DNA from: CAVQGM01 sp963712065
GTDB taxonomy: Bacteria > Actinomycetota > Acidimicrobiia > Acidimicrobiales > Acidimicrobilacustridaceae
Assembly (NCBI GenBank): GCA_963712065.1
Contig: CAVQGM010000001.1
Coordinates: forward strand, 1,852,344-1,916,343
DNA: 64,000 nucleotides
Direction: 5' to 3'
The notes under the pieces were generated by a model that saw only the letters and a list, made by a program, of their open reading frames with translations, was not told where the DNA came from and ran no database searches. A program made the translations under genes and the position numbers. Numbering within the stretch: the stretch's first letter is position 1; the number at the start of each line of letters is the position of its first letter. This document shows positions 42,014-50,323 of the stretch, piece after piece.

Positions 42014-42476
42014 TCAGTTTGTAGATCCGGCTTCGAGCCACTCGACCTGGGTCTCGCCGCTGACAACGGTGCAAACCGTGAGAAACTCCGGGTCCGCACC
42101 TGCCGTGAACGAACTGGTCCGGTACGACCACGGGACCAATCCAGCCGGGCGCTCGCCATCGAAGAACTTGTCCCACCTGTTCTGGGCAGAACCCGAACTC
42201 GGACCCCCGCTCGGTGGTATCGATTGCGACGACCTCGCCATCGTGGGGGCCGTCGCAGCTGACGATGGCGAAGTCAGACGAGTCGGCAGCCAAGCTTGGT
42301 GAACTGTCGCTCAGGGCGTCGAAGCAGTCACCCTCCACCAACGTCGTCAGTGACGTTGAGGTCTCATCCGAGGCCGTCTCGTCGTCATCCGAGCCGCAAC
42401 CGGCTGCCAGCATCGCCAAGGCCACCGCGGCCAGCACTGCCATCCATCTGGTCGTCGCTCGGGTTCTCAACATCAT
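42014..42476 (-). pseudogene. Septum-formation-like lipoprotein, frameshifted
   Basis: ATG 42476 (GAGAGGGGG upstream) begins a lipoprotein (lipobox LAAGC) with EGDCFDALSDSS and IVSCDGPHDGEVVA, the Cys and PH-D-E pattern of the septum-formation/DUF4190-associated domain. After FGFCPE the frame runs into nonsense. A neighbouring frame continues NRWDKFFDGERPAGLVPWSYRT, TVCTVVSGETQVEWLEAGSTN and stops at 42014. The indel is near 42185. Confidence 0.6.
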
Positions 42477-42622
42477 GAACCACCCCCTCTCGGGGCCAGC
42501 CCTCGCAAGCGGATCAGGTCCTCCACGGGAGTCGCGCGTCGGCCACGAGGAACAGGCGGCATGGGCGAATGCGGGTCTCCCCGCAACCACCACTCACATC
42601 TCCTCACCGGGTGGTGTCCCGC

Positions 42623-42865
42623 CTAGTCCCACTCTCCGCGGCTTGCCCGGTCGAGAATGCGTTGCACGCACCCGACAATGAAGGTGACAACCCCTGCGAT
42701 GAGCAGAATGCCGCCCACTCCCACGACGACGCCACCGGGGACATTGATCGACAACACGAGGCCACCAAGGGCCATCACAGTCCCCCACACCAGCGCGTAA
42801 TGGCCAGCAAGTGGCTGCTCCGAAGCCGACGACTGCGGCCGCTTCTCAGGTGCTGTGGTCTTCAT
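42623..42865 (-). CDS. Small two-helix membrane protein
   Basis: An 80-residue protein with two hydrophobic helices (YALVWGTVMALGGLVLSI and VVVGVGGILLIAGVVTFIVGCV) and a charged C-terminus. A strong GGGGAGCC site precedes ATG 42865. Its 99-bp upstream region is shared with the gene starting at 44523. Function unknown. Confidence 0.55.
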   Translation of the reverse strand: MKTTAPEKRPQSSASEQPLAGHYALVWGTVMALGGLVLSINVPGGVVVGVGGILLIAGVVTFIVGCVQRILDRASRGEWD

Positions 42866-42964
42866 GGCTCCCCCTCTCGCTCGAACGTGCCTTCAATCCC
42901 CTTGTCCGCCTGCAACCCCTGTTGCCGACAGGGCACGACCGCACCCAGATCTGTGACCTTCGTC
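42866..42964 (-). promoter_or_regulatory. Shared upstream region, copy A
   Basis: The 99 bp before the small membrane protein match the region before the gene at 44523 along their whole length, at roughly four-fifths identity, up to and including GGAGCCATGAAGA. A hairpin CCCTGT-CGGCA-ACAGGG is present here. Confidence 0.7.
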
Positions 42965-43641
42965 AACATCCGGTTGACGCCCGCACCCAGCAACCCGGCG
43001 ACGGACCAGATGGCGGCCGGTGAGGCCGGACTTGTTCAATCGTGGCTAGGTGGCCACTGGGCATCCAGGAGGTGGCGTGCCCGACTCGTGACGCCGCTCG
43101 GCTCGTCAGCTGGTAGCCGACATCGATCCCACGTTGGGGTGCACGCCGACGGCTGGGACAGGACGACCGCTCGGATGCGGCCTTGACCATGGCCACCACG
43201 TCGACAGTCCATCACCATCAGCTGCTCGGACTTTGAGCGGCTCAAAGTGGGGTGCTTCGGCCCGTGGCCATTGCGTGGCTCGCCGGGCAGGAGCCGAAGA
43301 ATTGGGCGACCCAGCTGCTGTTCCCCTGGTGTCGCCCCAGCATCGGAGCTCTTCTTCCCTGGTGGCCGGCGACGTCGTGCCCGGCCTGCAGGAGCTGGCA
43401 CCAGCTGTGAGCAGGCAGGACGGCGCTCCCCTGACCGCCTGTGACACCAGTTGGGCAGCCACTAGACGGAGAAGCGGTTGCCCGAGCGGGGCGCCCGCTC
43501 AGCGAGCTACTGGGCCAGGTTGAAGCGAGGCCCTTCGTCGTCCCTGAGCGCCATCGCCGCCAACCGGACCGGAGGGGTCGAGGGGCGACGACAGCGCTTG
43601 CAGGACAAGGCGGGCGCCATCATGGGACAGCTGCGAGTTGC
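42965..43641. other. Stretch without recognisable gene
   Basis: No coding frame with family features, ribosome site and codon bias was found on either strand. Short stop-free frames occur but look random. Confidence 0.45.
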
Positions 43642-44523
43642 CTACCCGGAGCAGGAATCCGTGCCGCCGACGGTGTTCGCCTCGACGGTCCAACCGTCTA
43701 GGTCGCGAACAGCCGTGCAGCTGAGATCACCGGCGATCATGTTGTCTGTCAGCACACCGGCTGTGACACCTGGGATCAGGCCCGGCCCAGAGATGTCTCT
43801 GATGTTCGTGAGGGTGACACTCCCGCCAACCGTGTAGTCGTGCAGCCACAGGACTCTCTCGTCACCCGTGCCGGGAACGCCGTCGGGGTCGTCGGTGTCG
43901 TAGTAGGGCCTTCCACCGACGTTGCTGATGCTCAGGTCCCCACCGATGTGGGCCTCAGCGCTCCAGCCACATCCGCCAGGCACAAGGCACTCGGCCTGAA
44001 TATTGACGGAGCTGATGCCGTTGATGGTCACGTCGCCGCCAACTTCGGCCGCACCCCCGATGAAGACGTAAGAACTCCCACCGAAGAGCCCCACTCCAAC
44101 GGAGTTCAACACCTCGATGGTGCCCGTAACCGTGGGGGGCGGGTCCGGGAGGAGGTCGGCCGGTCCGCCCATATACAGACTGCCGCCTCTCAGAGTGACG
44201 TTTCCGTTGACGAGGGCTTGCGGACCAATGCCGAGGCCGCTCCCGCGACCGCCGACGACGTTCCCGTTGATGACAGCCCCAGGTCCGATCACGCAGTAGC
44301 CGTCGACCAGCACATCACCGCTGATCGTCGTGTACACGACACCGGCTTCGGGCCCCGCGGCCTGACCCCCGATGAATTCCGGGTTGAACGGGTCGTCGGT
44401 GCCACAAACCGTTTGCGCCGGCGGCACGGCACCCGCAGACGTCACCGCCACCAACCCCACGATCAGTGCTCCTGCGGCCAACGCCGCCCACACCCTCGCG
44501 CCCCTCAGTCTCTGCATCTTCAT
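43642..44523 (-). CDS. Secreted Gly-rich beta-solenoid-like protein
   Basis: A 293-residue exported protein. After a basic n-region, a hydrophobic core (AALAAGALIVGLVAVTSAGA) ends at an AGA-VPPA cleavage site. The mature chain has repeated G-D/N-V-x-V/I strands (SGDVLVDGYCVIGPGAVINGNV, VNGNVTLRGG, VGGDVTINGI, IGGDLSISNV, VGGSVTLTNI), suggesting a right-handed beta-helix or bactofilin-like solenoid. Six Cys may form disulphides. ATG 44523 follows GGAGGGGAGCC in the shared leader. Confidence 0.65.
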   Translation of the reverse strand: MKMQRLRGARVWAALAAGALIVGLVAVTSAGAVPPAQTVCGTDDPFNPEFIGGQAAGPEAGVVYTTISGDVLVDGYCVIGPGAVINGNVVGGRGSGLGIGPQALVNGNVTLRGGSLYMGGPADLLPDPPPTVTGTIEVLNSVGVGLFGGSSYVFIGGAAEVGGDVTINGISSVNIQAECLVPGGCGWSAEAHIGGDLSISNVGGRPYYDTDDPDGVPGTGDERVLWLHDYTVGGSVTLTNIRDISGPGLIPGVTAGVLTDNMIAGDLSCTAVRDLDGWTVEANTVGGTDSCSG

Positions 44524-44621
44524 GGCTCCCCTCCCCACGCTCGGACGTGCCCCGATTCACTGTCCGCCCACCCCCTTGTTGCCAACAGAGCACAACCGCA
44601 CCTCGATCTGCGACCTTCGAC
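44524..44621 (-). promoter_or_regulatory. Shared upstream region, copy B
   Basis: Counterpart of the region at 42866-42964, here before the solenoid-like secreted protein. Conserved blocks include GGCAACA, GGCGGAC and the ribosome site GGGGAGCC. The proteins downstream are unrelated beyond MK at their N-termini. Confidence 0.7.
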
Positions 44622-44827
44622 TGGGTACCCAGGAACCCTCACAATCCAGTGGCGTCGTTGACCTGGGAGCAGTTCGACCGGTTGATGCGCGAACAGTCCT
44701 GAGAAGCTCCGGGCCTGATGGGCAACTCGTTAGCTGGAACGAGAGTTCCCCGACGGCACCCGGCAGGACGCATCCCGACCAGGGCGCGATGGGACGCGGT
44801 GTCGATGCGGCGAGACGGGCGGGGTCG

Positions 44828-45108
44828 ATGACGACGTCGGAGGTCTTCGCCAAGCGGCTATTGCCGGCGATCGATGAGGGGGGGGTCGCCACCTACAAGC
44901 TGGCGCTGCCCTTGGCGATTATCGATGTCTGTGCACGGGGGCGGGGGCGGATGGTTCGGCGCCTGCGGTGCAGCACACCCGTGTCGTCGCCGAACACATC
45001 ACCCGAATCTACCTCCCACAGGTGCGGCTCTACTCCGGTGGCGAAACTGAGGCGGAGAGACAATCGTTGGCGGACTGTTGGTGTCGCGATCGGAGTGAGT
45101 GTGCCTGA
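44828..45108 (+). pseudogene. Relic of an HNH-type endonuclease-like protein
   Basis: The frame reads MTTSEVFAKRLLPAIDEGGVATYKLALPLAIIDVC. It then shifts by one near 44945 in a G-run to ADGSAPAVQHTRVVAEHITRIYLPQVRLYSGGE, ending at 45108. The TYKLALPLAII and ITRIYLPQVRLY pieces resemble the N-terminal region of HNH-nuclease proteins, with the nuclease part lost. The end overlaps the next gene by 8 nt. Confidence 0.4.
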
Positions 45109-45555
45109 GCCTCGAGTTCCGCAGCTCGTCGAGCTCTCGATCGACAGCTACAAGAACCTCAGCGGTCTGCGCCTGGAGTGGGCGGAACGGGTCTGTTTGT
45201 ACGGCGTGAACGGGTCCGGCAAATCCAATGTTCTGGAGGCGCTCGCGCTGATCGCAGGGACCGATGGAACCGTGCGACAACTCGGCGACCGAGCGGTCGC
45301 GCCTGCGCCCGGCGCCTGGGCGACCTCGAGCTGCGTCTCGAGGAGGGCGACGGTGGCGAGGAGCCGTCCCTGTTGGACTCGGCCACGTTCGCCGCCGGGT
45401 GCTCGAGGGACAGGTGGGCCGGGTTCACGCACCAGGCATCTCCGCATCAGTGGTGGACGTGCTGCCCGTGCCCGAGGGCGCCGGCGTGGTGGTAGAAGGC
45501 GAGTCCGCCGAAGAACTCGGCGCCTCGTCATGCTGCCACCCCATATGCCGTAGCG
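45101..45555 (+). pseudogene. Relic of an AAA/RecF-like ATPase
   Basis: GTG 45101 begins RVPQLVELSIDSYKNLSGLRLEW with Walker A GVNGSGKSNVLEAL, the N-terminus of an AAA_15/21-type ATPase as in defence and OLD-like systems. After about 70 residues the frame breaks twice (continuing as LGDLELRLEEGDGGEEPSLL, then GISASVVDVLPVPEGAGVVVEG in other frames) and the rest is missing. With the gene before it, it looks like a dead two-gene cassette. Confidence 0.55.
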
Positions 45556-45677
45556 ATCGTCGACGGCTCGACGAGGTGTGTCGGCACCTCCAGATCGATC
45601 GACACCGATGTTGAGAAGACGTAGCGTCGCCCGTGGCGCCGCACTCCGGTGGCGTCGCCGACGTCAGGGGGAACGTC

Positions 45678-46322
45678 ATGGGAGTTGTCTCCGTCAACGG
45701 GTTCCGCACGCAGCCGGGTCGGCTCGACGATCACCTGGCCGCAGCCGCCGAGGCCGTCGGGCACCTTCGCCGGCTCGGCCTGCAGGCGATCACGCTGCAG
45801 CCCATCGCCGGTGGTGACATCGGGACCATCGCCTCGGTCATCAACTACGCCAGCAACGCTGATCACGCCGCCTCGCTCCAGAGGGTCGGGGTCGACCAGC
45901 AGTGGCAGGCGTTCTGGGCCAAGGCCTCGTCCGAGGGATCGGCGGTCCAGGCCGAGAGCTCGATCTACGCCGATGTGGACGCCAGCTTCCAGCCCGGCCA
46001 AGATCGGCCCCTCGGGGTCGTCTTGGCCACGCAGTGGAGCGCCCGTCCGGGACGGCTGATGGACTTCATGGGCAACGTGATGGCCTCGGTGCCCCACATC
46101 GAGCGGATGGGGGGCCTCGCCCGGACGATGCAGTGCCTGGTCGGCGCGCACCCGATGACCGTGCTGGTGACGGTGTCATTCCCCGACCTCGACGCCTACG
46201 GCGCCTACGCCGACACGACCGCCACCGACGAGCAGTGGCAGACGTTCTGGGCCGGGGCGATGAGCGACCCCACCGCTGAGCTGGTCCGCAGCGGCGTCTA
46301 CCTGAACATCAGCGGCGACTGA
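45678..46322 (+). CDS. Protein of two tandem dimeric alpha/beta-barrel repeats
   Basis: A 214-residue soluble protein made of two similar halves (about residues 1-105 and 110-214). Each ends with a matching motif: QWQAFWAKASSEGSAV, then SSIYADVD; and QWQTFWAGAMSDPTAEL, then SGVYLNIS. This fits a duplicated ferredoxin-like (NIPSNAP/ABM-type) barrel. No catalytic residues are obvious. ATG 45678 has AGGGGGAA upstream. Function unknown. Confidence 0.7.
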   Translation: MGVVSVNGFRTQPGRLDDHLAAAAEAVGHLRRLGLQAITLQPIAGGDIGTIASVINYASNADHAASLQRVGVDQQWQAFWAKASSEGSAVQAESSIYADVDASFQPGQDRPLGVVLATQWSARPGRLMDFMGNVMASVPHIERMGGLARTMQCLVGAHPMTVLVTVSFPDLDAYGAYADTTATDEQWQTFWAGAMSDPTAELVRSGVYLNISGD

Positions 46323-46334
46323 TCCCCGGCGAGC

Positions 46335-46406
46335 GGCGTCGGTGATCGTGGCCACGCCGAAGTACTCGGTCGGGCCGATGTGTAGCGGGGAGGCGGGGGT
46401 GGACAT
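46335..46406 (-). pseudogene. N-terminal stub of an unknown protein
   Basis: MSTPASPLHIGPTEYFGVAT with four more residues follows a GAAAGG site from ATG 46406. The frame then continues into antisense of the barrel gene. The segment is gene-like but only about 24 residues survive. Confidence 0.3.
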
Positions 46407-46569
46407 AGAGGCAACCTTTCGGGCTGTGGGGGATGAGGGGCGGCAACCAGTAGTCGGGTAATGAGCGATGGCGAGGCCGGGTTGCCGGGCCTCGCCCCGC
46501 TCGAGGTCAGCGACGACGAGGGTGGTTCATCAGGTCGGGCGGCACCGCGAAGCCGGTCGAGGCGGCGGC

Positions 46570-46827
46570 GGCCTCGGCGGCGACTGCTTGGTCCTGAACC
46601 CCGTTCCGGGGCGAACTGAGGCCGAGGCCCTGCTCGCCCGCCTCGAGCCGATGGTCGACATGGTGCGTCGCGCCGGCGAGCGCAACGTCCTCGGACACGC
46701 GCTCGAAGCGGTCGGCACGGTGTGCTCGCTCGCCGAGCGTCCCCACCAGGCCGCCGAATGCCTCTCGGGGGCCGTCGATGCGTTCGACGAGCTCGGCAAC
46801 CAGAGCTGGCAGCTTCCCCAGGGCTGA
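46570..46827 (+). pseudogene. Tail fragments: luciferase-like end joined to TPR-like end
   Basis: The frame has GGDCLVLNPVPGRTEAEALL, like the end of flavin luciferase-family enzymes. It is directly followed by MVRRAGERNVLGHALEAVGT and ERPHQAAECLSGAVDAFDEL, like the last TPR of a cyclase/LuxR regulator. There is no start or domain core. It looks like joined debris. Confidence 0.35.
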
Positions 46828-46989
46828 CGCGCCACCGGGCCCGCGCCCACCGTCCGGGAGATGGATCTCCGGCACGGAATCGGAGGCATCTGGAGGTACG
46901 CGCCACCGGTACGCCACCCGGACGCGACCGGTGGCCGGGATCGTCGAGGGGTCCGGCAACCGCCGGATGGAGAGCTGGAGGTGTTCCCG

Positions 46990-47550
46990 ATGAGACGAGG
47001 ACTGACCGTGTCCGCGGTCGCGGCCGTCATGGTTGTTGCGCTGGCCAGCCCGGTCGCAGCCAACACCGACCAAGGACGGCTTCCGGTCGAGTTCCGCTAC
47101 GTCGTGACGGCCGACACGGTCGTCGATGCGTTCCTGACCGGGAACGGGAAGTGGTTCCACGTCAACGAGGCCCTGGGCGCGGTCAGCGGTCAGGGAACCT
47201 TCGGGGACGATCCTTACGTGTCGACGGGCTGGTCGACGAACCGGTCGCAGCTGTCGACGACCGACAACCCTGCGCTGCCCATCTACTTCGGAGACGACGG
47301 CGTCGTCCACCTCAAGGCGGACGCGATCTTCGATCCGGTGGCCGGGGGTGACCGGGTGACCTGCAGTGGGTTCTTCCAGCTGAAGAAGATCCCAGCGGAC
47401 CCGCCGTTCCTGTTCGCCGAGGAGGGCTTCGCTCGCTGGCAGTGCGACAACGGCTGGAAGGTCCAGCTTGACGTCGACGGGCAGTTCGAGGTTCTTCCCG
47501 GCGTCCCGCAGCCCGTGTTCGTGCTCACCGTGTCCGGCGAGGCTCGCTGA
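46990..47550 (+). CDS. Secreted protein of unknown function
   Basis: A 186-residue exported protein. The signal peptide MRRGLTVSAVAAVMVVALAS ends in PVAA-NT. The mature part is beta-rich with aromatic residues (VEFRYVVTADTVVDAFL, FLFAEEGFARWQCDNGW) and two Cys. GGAGG lies about 8 nt before ATG 46990. Its 3' part (47408-47509) has been copied to 52627-52728 in the chimeric duplication. Confidence 0.6.
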   Translation: MRRGLTVSAVAAVMVVALASPVAANTDQGRLPVEFRYVVTADTVVDAFLTGNGKWFHVNEALGAVSGQGTFGDDPYVSTGWSTNRSQLSTTDNPALPIYFGDDGVVHLKADAIFDPVAGGDRVTCSGFFQLKKIPADPPFLFAEEGFARWQCDNGWKVQLDVDGQFEVLPGVPQPVFVLTVSGEAR

Positions 47551-48599
47551 CGGCGTCTGCACGCTCACGTGCTGTCTGGTTCGTCAACCCGCCAGCCGGC
47601 CTCACCCATCCGTCGTCGGACGACGGCCCGTTCACGGTGTTCGCCCCACCGCCGTGCGACCGGGTGAGTGAACCCTTGGGCTGGGCCGAAGGGCCTCAGC
47701 CCAAGTGGCGCGCCGCCGGGGGCGAGGTGCGGATCACCAGCGAACGCACGACGCCGGGGAACCAGCGCTGCAGGACCACCGTGGCCCGCAGCAACGCCGG
47801 CAGGTAGACCTCGTGGCGGTCGCGGCGTAGCCCGTGCACAATCGCGGACGCCACCTCGTCGGGCGTCAAGGTCCGGTACAACCGACCGATGGACGGCGTG
47901 CGCTCGCGAGCGCCCGGGTTGTGCTCCCAGTAGCCCGACTCGACGGTCGAGGGCACGACCAGCAGGGTACGCACGCCCGTACCGTGCAGGTCGGCCCGCA
48001 ACGCCTCGTGGAACCCGCGCATGGCCCATCGAGACACGCTGTAGGCCGTCGCGCCCGGCCACGGGGCATACGCGGCGGGGGAGGTCAGGGTCACGATCGT
48101 CCCCCGACGAGCCGCCAGCATCGGGGCCAACAGGCCGCGGGTGAGATTGAACGCCGCGAAATACGGCACGGCCGTCATGCTCAGCAGCTCGTCCGGGTCG
48201 GTCTCGAGCACGTGCAGCCACCGACCCGCGCCTGCGTTGTTGACCACGATGTCCGGGGTGCCCGCCCGTTCGACCACCTCAGCTGCCACCCGGTCGACGG
48301 CGTCGGGGTCCGAGAGGTCCGCCGGGATCACATCAGCGATCCCACCCGTCGCCCGCACGTGCTGCGCGACACGCTCGAGCGCCTCCACCGTGCGGGCGAC
48401 CAACACGACCCGAGATCCGGCTTCGGCCAGCCGGGATGCCGTGGCTGCGCCGATCCCGCTCGACGCCCCGGTGACGACCGCCGTCGTTCCCGCGACCTCC
48501 ATGGCGACACCCCCTCAGGCGTCCGAACGGCATCGTCGCGCCCCAGGGTGGGGGCCAGGTAGAGCCGGTCGTCACCGGATCCGGTCCGCCCGCACCCGT
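47408..48599. repeat. Source region of the chimeric duplication
   Basis: 47408-47509 and 48154-48599 recur, joined to each other, at 52627-53170. The intervening 47510-48157 (648 bp) is missing in the copy. Only about three differences were seen over the 544 bp. Confidence 0.9.
47696..48502 (-). CDS. Short-chain dehydrogenase/reductase with Arg in the active-site Lys position
   Basis: A 268-residue SDR. NAD(P) motif VVTGASSGIGAATASRLAEAG (residues about 9-29) and NNAGAG (about 88) are present. The catalytic region is LTSPAAYAPWPGATAYSVSRWAMRGF: the Tyr is in place, but the YxxxK Lys is Arg (YSVSR). The C-terminal helices end in a basic segment. ATG 48502 has GAGGGGG upstream. Fatty-acyl or ketone reductases of this shape are common. 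The Arg substitution makes activity uncertain. Confidence 0.85.
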   Translation of the reverse strand: MEVAGTTAVVTGASSGIGAATASRLAEAGSRVVLVARTVEALERVAQHVRATGGIADVIPADLSDPDAVDRVAAEVVERAGTPDIVVNNAGAGRWLHVLETDPDELLSMTAVPYFAAFNLTRGLLAPMLAARRGTIVTLTSPAAYAPWPGATAYSVSRWAMRGFHEALRADLHGTGVRTLLVVPSTVESGYWEHNPGARERTPSIGRLYRTLTPDEVASAIVHGLRRDRHEVYLPALLRATVVLQRWFPGVVRSLVIRTSPPAARHLG

Positions 48600-48714
48600 C
48601 GGGTCGTGTCGCCCTCCGGCGGCATCGGCCCGGGGCGTTCGCCCCTGGTGCGCCGGCCTTCCCGGTTGCGACGATGCCAGTGGCCACGCTGGTGAACCCC
48701 GAACCGTCCAAGGC

Positions 48715-48870
48715 GTCCCCGACCCACCAGCGGTCATGGCCGTGTTCACCGGCGCCGCCGACGCGCCGAGCGGCGCGGTGGCGACCCAACAGGCCATCGA
48801 CGGCCACAAACGGCGGGCGGGCGAGGAGCGCCTGGCGGTGCGGGTCGGGTTGTCGACCGGCGACGTGTCC
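48715..48870 (+). pseudogene. Class III nucleotide cyclase fragment
   Basis: The frame PAVMAVFTGAADAPSGAVAT, then QQAIDGHKRRAGEERLAVRVGLSTGDVSF, is the middle of a class III cyclase domain. Neither the N-terminal metal Asp motif nor the C-terminal half is present. Confidence 0.6.
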
Positions 48871-48949
48871 TTCGTTGCTCGGCTCCTCAGTCCTGCAGAC
48901 AGGACATGGGGCTCTGGCCCAGTGCAACACGGCGGAGGACCCTGACGCG

Positions 48950-49207
48950 ATGGATCGATCAGCCCGGAAGCTGGCCGACCTCAGCCCTGCGAGGAATCCC
49001 ATCGTGTTCCCGCTCGTGGCCGCCACGATGTGGGCATCGGCGGTCGGTGTCTTCTCGACCATCGGCCGTCTCGCCGGCCCGGAAGACGAGCGAGGCTCCT
49101 GGGGTGAGGTGATTGGCGCGATCGTCGGGAACTTCGCCGTCGTCTTCGTGCTCTGCCTCACCATCTCGCTCGTCCTGTGGGCACGGGAGAGGCGGACGCG
49201 GCGCTGA
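48950..49207 (+). CDS. Small two-helix membrane protein
   Basis: An 85-residue protein with hydrophobic helices IVFPLVAATMWASAVGVFSTI and VIGAIVGNFAVVFVLCLTISLVLW and a basic tail RERRTRR, so N- and C-termini are probably cytoplasmic. GGAGG is 12 nt before ATG 48950, a long spacing. Function unknown. Confidence 0.45.
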   Translation: MDRSARKLADLSPARNPIVFPLVAATMWASAVGVFSTIGRLAGPEDERGSWGEVIGAIVGNFAVVFVLCLTISLVLWARERRTRR

Positions 49208-49298
49208 CGGCCATCCGCTCGCCGCACTACCCACGAAGGCGCTGGGCAGCGCAAGGGGCGAAAGCTCGGCCCCGGCGCTCCCACGCGGCCCGCCGGGC

Positions 49299-49526
49299 TC
49301 AGCCCCCGCCCTCGCCACGCTCCCGCCGTCGCCGCCGCTCGGATCCGTAGCCGATCGCACCGCCGACCGCGGCCCCCACGAACACCGCCCACACCGCTCC
49401 GGTCCCCACGACGAGGACCGCGACGGCACCGACCAGGCCGCCGGCGAACACGCCGACCCGCAGTCCGATCATGGCGTCATAGCCTGATCGGCCCTGCGGG
49501 GACTGCCGCCGCGGCGAGGAACCCAT
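49299..49526 (-). CDS. Small Gly/Val-rich membrane protein
   Basis: A 75-residue frame with two hydrophobic stretches (IGLRVGVFAGGLVGAVAVLVVG and AVWAVFVGAAVGGAIGYGS) and a basic tail. It resembles glycine-zipper-type small membrane proteins. Start ATG 49526 lacks a strong ribosome site. Function unknown. Confidence 0.35.
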   Translation of the reverse strand: MGSSPRRQSPQGRSGYDAMIGLRVGVFAGGLVGAVAVLVVGTGAVWAVFVGAAVGGAIGYGSERRRRRERGEGGG

Positions 49527-49680
49527 CAGCTCAGTATCCCCTCCGGACCGCAGCGCGGTCGCCATCGACCTCGGGGAAACGGCGACGACCAAGCCGCGCA
49601 GCCCGACGAGGCGTCAACCAGCGACGGCGGGTCAGCGCACGAAGTCGAGCGGCGCACGTCAGCGCCGAGGGCGCGGCCCG

Positions 49681-50283
49681 TCCCGCAAGAACCCGCGCTG
49701 GTGCAACTCCTGTTTCGAGAAGTCCCCTGAGGGTGGGTTCATCGGGACCATCGGCGTGCTCTTCGCCGACGTCCGGGGATCGACCGAGCTCGGCGAGCGC
49801 CTTCCCCCCGGCGAGGTCGCCACGCTGTTCAACGATTTCTACGACCGAGCCGCTCGCGTGATCGTGCGTCACGGCATCGTCGACAAGCTCATCGGCGACG
49901 AGGTCATGGGCATCTACCTGCCGGCGCTAACGGCCGACGGTCGCCTCGTCGACGCCATCATCGACGATGCTGGACGACTCCTCATCTCGCTCGGGTACGG
50001 CACCGCGGACGGACCGCTCCTCGACGTGGGCGTCGGGCTCGACGTCGGATCTGCGTATGTCGGCCACGTGGGCGGCCAGGGCATCGACGACTTCACCGCC
50101 ATCGGCGACGTCGTCAATACGGCGGCGAGGCTGCAGGCCAGCGCAGCCGGTGGTGAGATCGTCCTGCCGGAGACCGTCGCGGTCCGGGCCGGCCTTCCCG
50201 CCGAGGAGGGAGCGGTCGTCCGACTCGACCTCAAGGGCAAAGCGGACCCGCTCGAGGCGAGGGTGCTGACGGCGGCCCCCTGA
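49681..50283 (+). CDS. Class III adenylate/guanylate cyclase domain protein, start unclear
   Basis: The cyclase domain is complete: VLFADVRGSTELGERL with the first metal Asp, DKLIGDEVMGIYLPA with the second, VGVGLDVGSAYVGHVG, and TAIGDVVNTAARLQASA to LKGKADPLEARVL. A Cys motif (NPRWCNSCFEKSP) common in the N-terminus of this family lies in frame upstream of the only standard start, GTG 49756. Yet there is no ATG, GTG or TTG between the stop at 49477 and 49756. The 5' end was probably lost or altered. Confidence 0.7.
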   Translation, partial: SRKNPRWCNSCFEKSPEGGFIGTIGVLFADVRGSTELGERLPPGEVATLFNDFYDRAARVIVRHGIVDKLIGDEVMGIYLPALTADGRLVDAIIDDAGRLLISLGYGTADGPLLDVGVGLDVGSAYVGHVGGQGIDDFTAIGDVVNTAARLQASAAGGEIVLPETVAVRAGLPAEEGAVVRLDLKGKADPLEARVLTAAP

Positions 50284-50311
50284 CACCTCTCGCTCCGTGA
50301 GCAGGCGCACC

Positions 50312-50317
50312 TAGCAT
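50312..50317 (+). promoter_or_regulatory. -10 box TAGCAT of the epoxide-hydrolase-like gene
   Basis: TAGCAT-N6-ATG (start 50324), the leaderless pattern. Confidence 0.5.
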
Positions 50318-50323
50318 CGGCGC

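Noticed and set aside
44372..45553. 393-residue plus-strand frame as one gene
   Set aside because: It runs through the antisense of the secreted solenoid gene, an intergenic region and two relics; only pieces have family sense.
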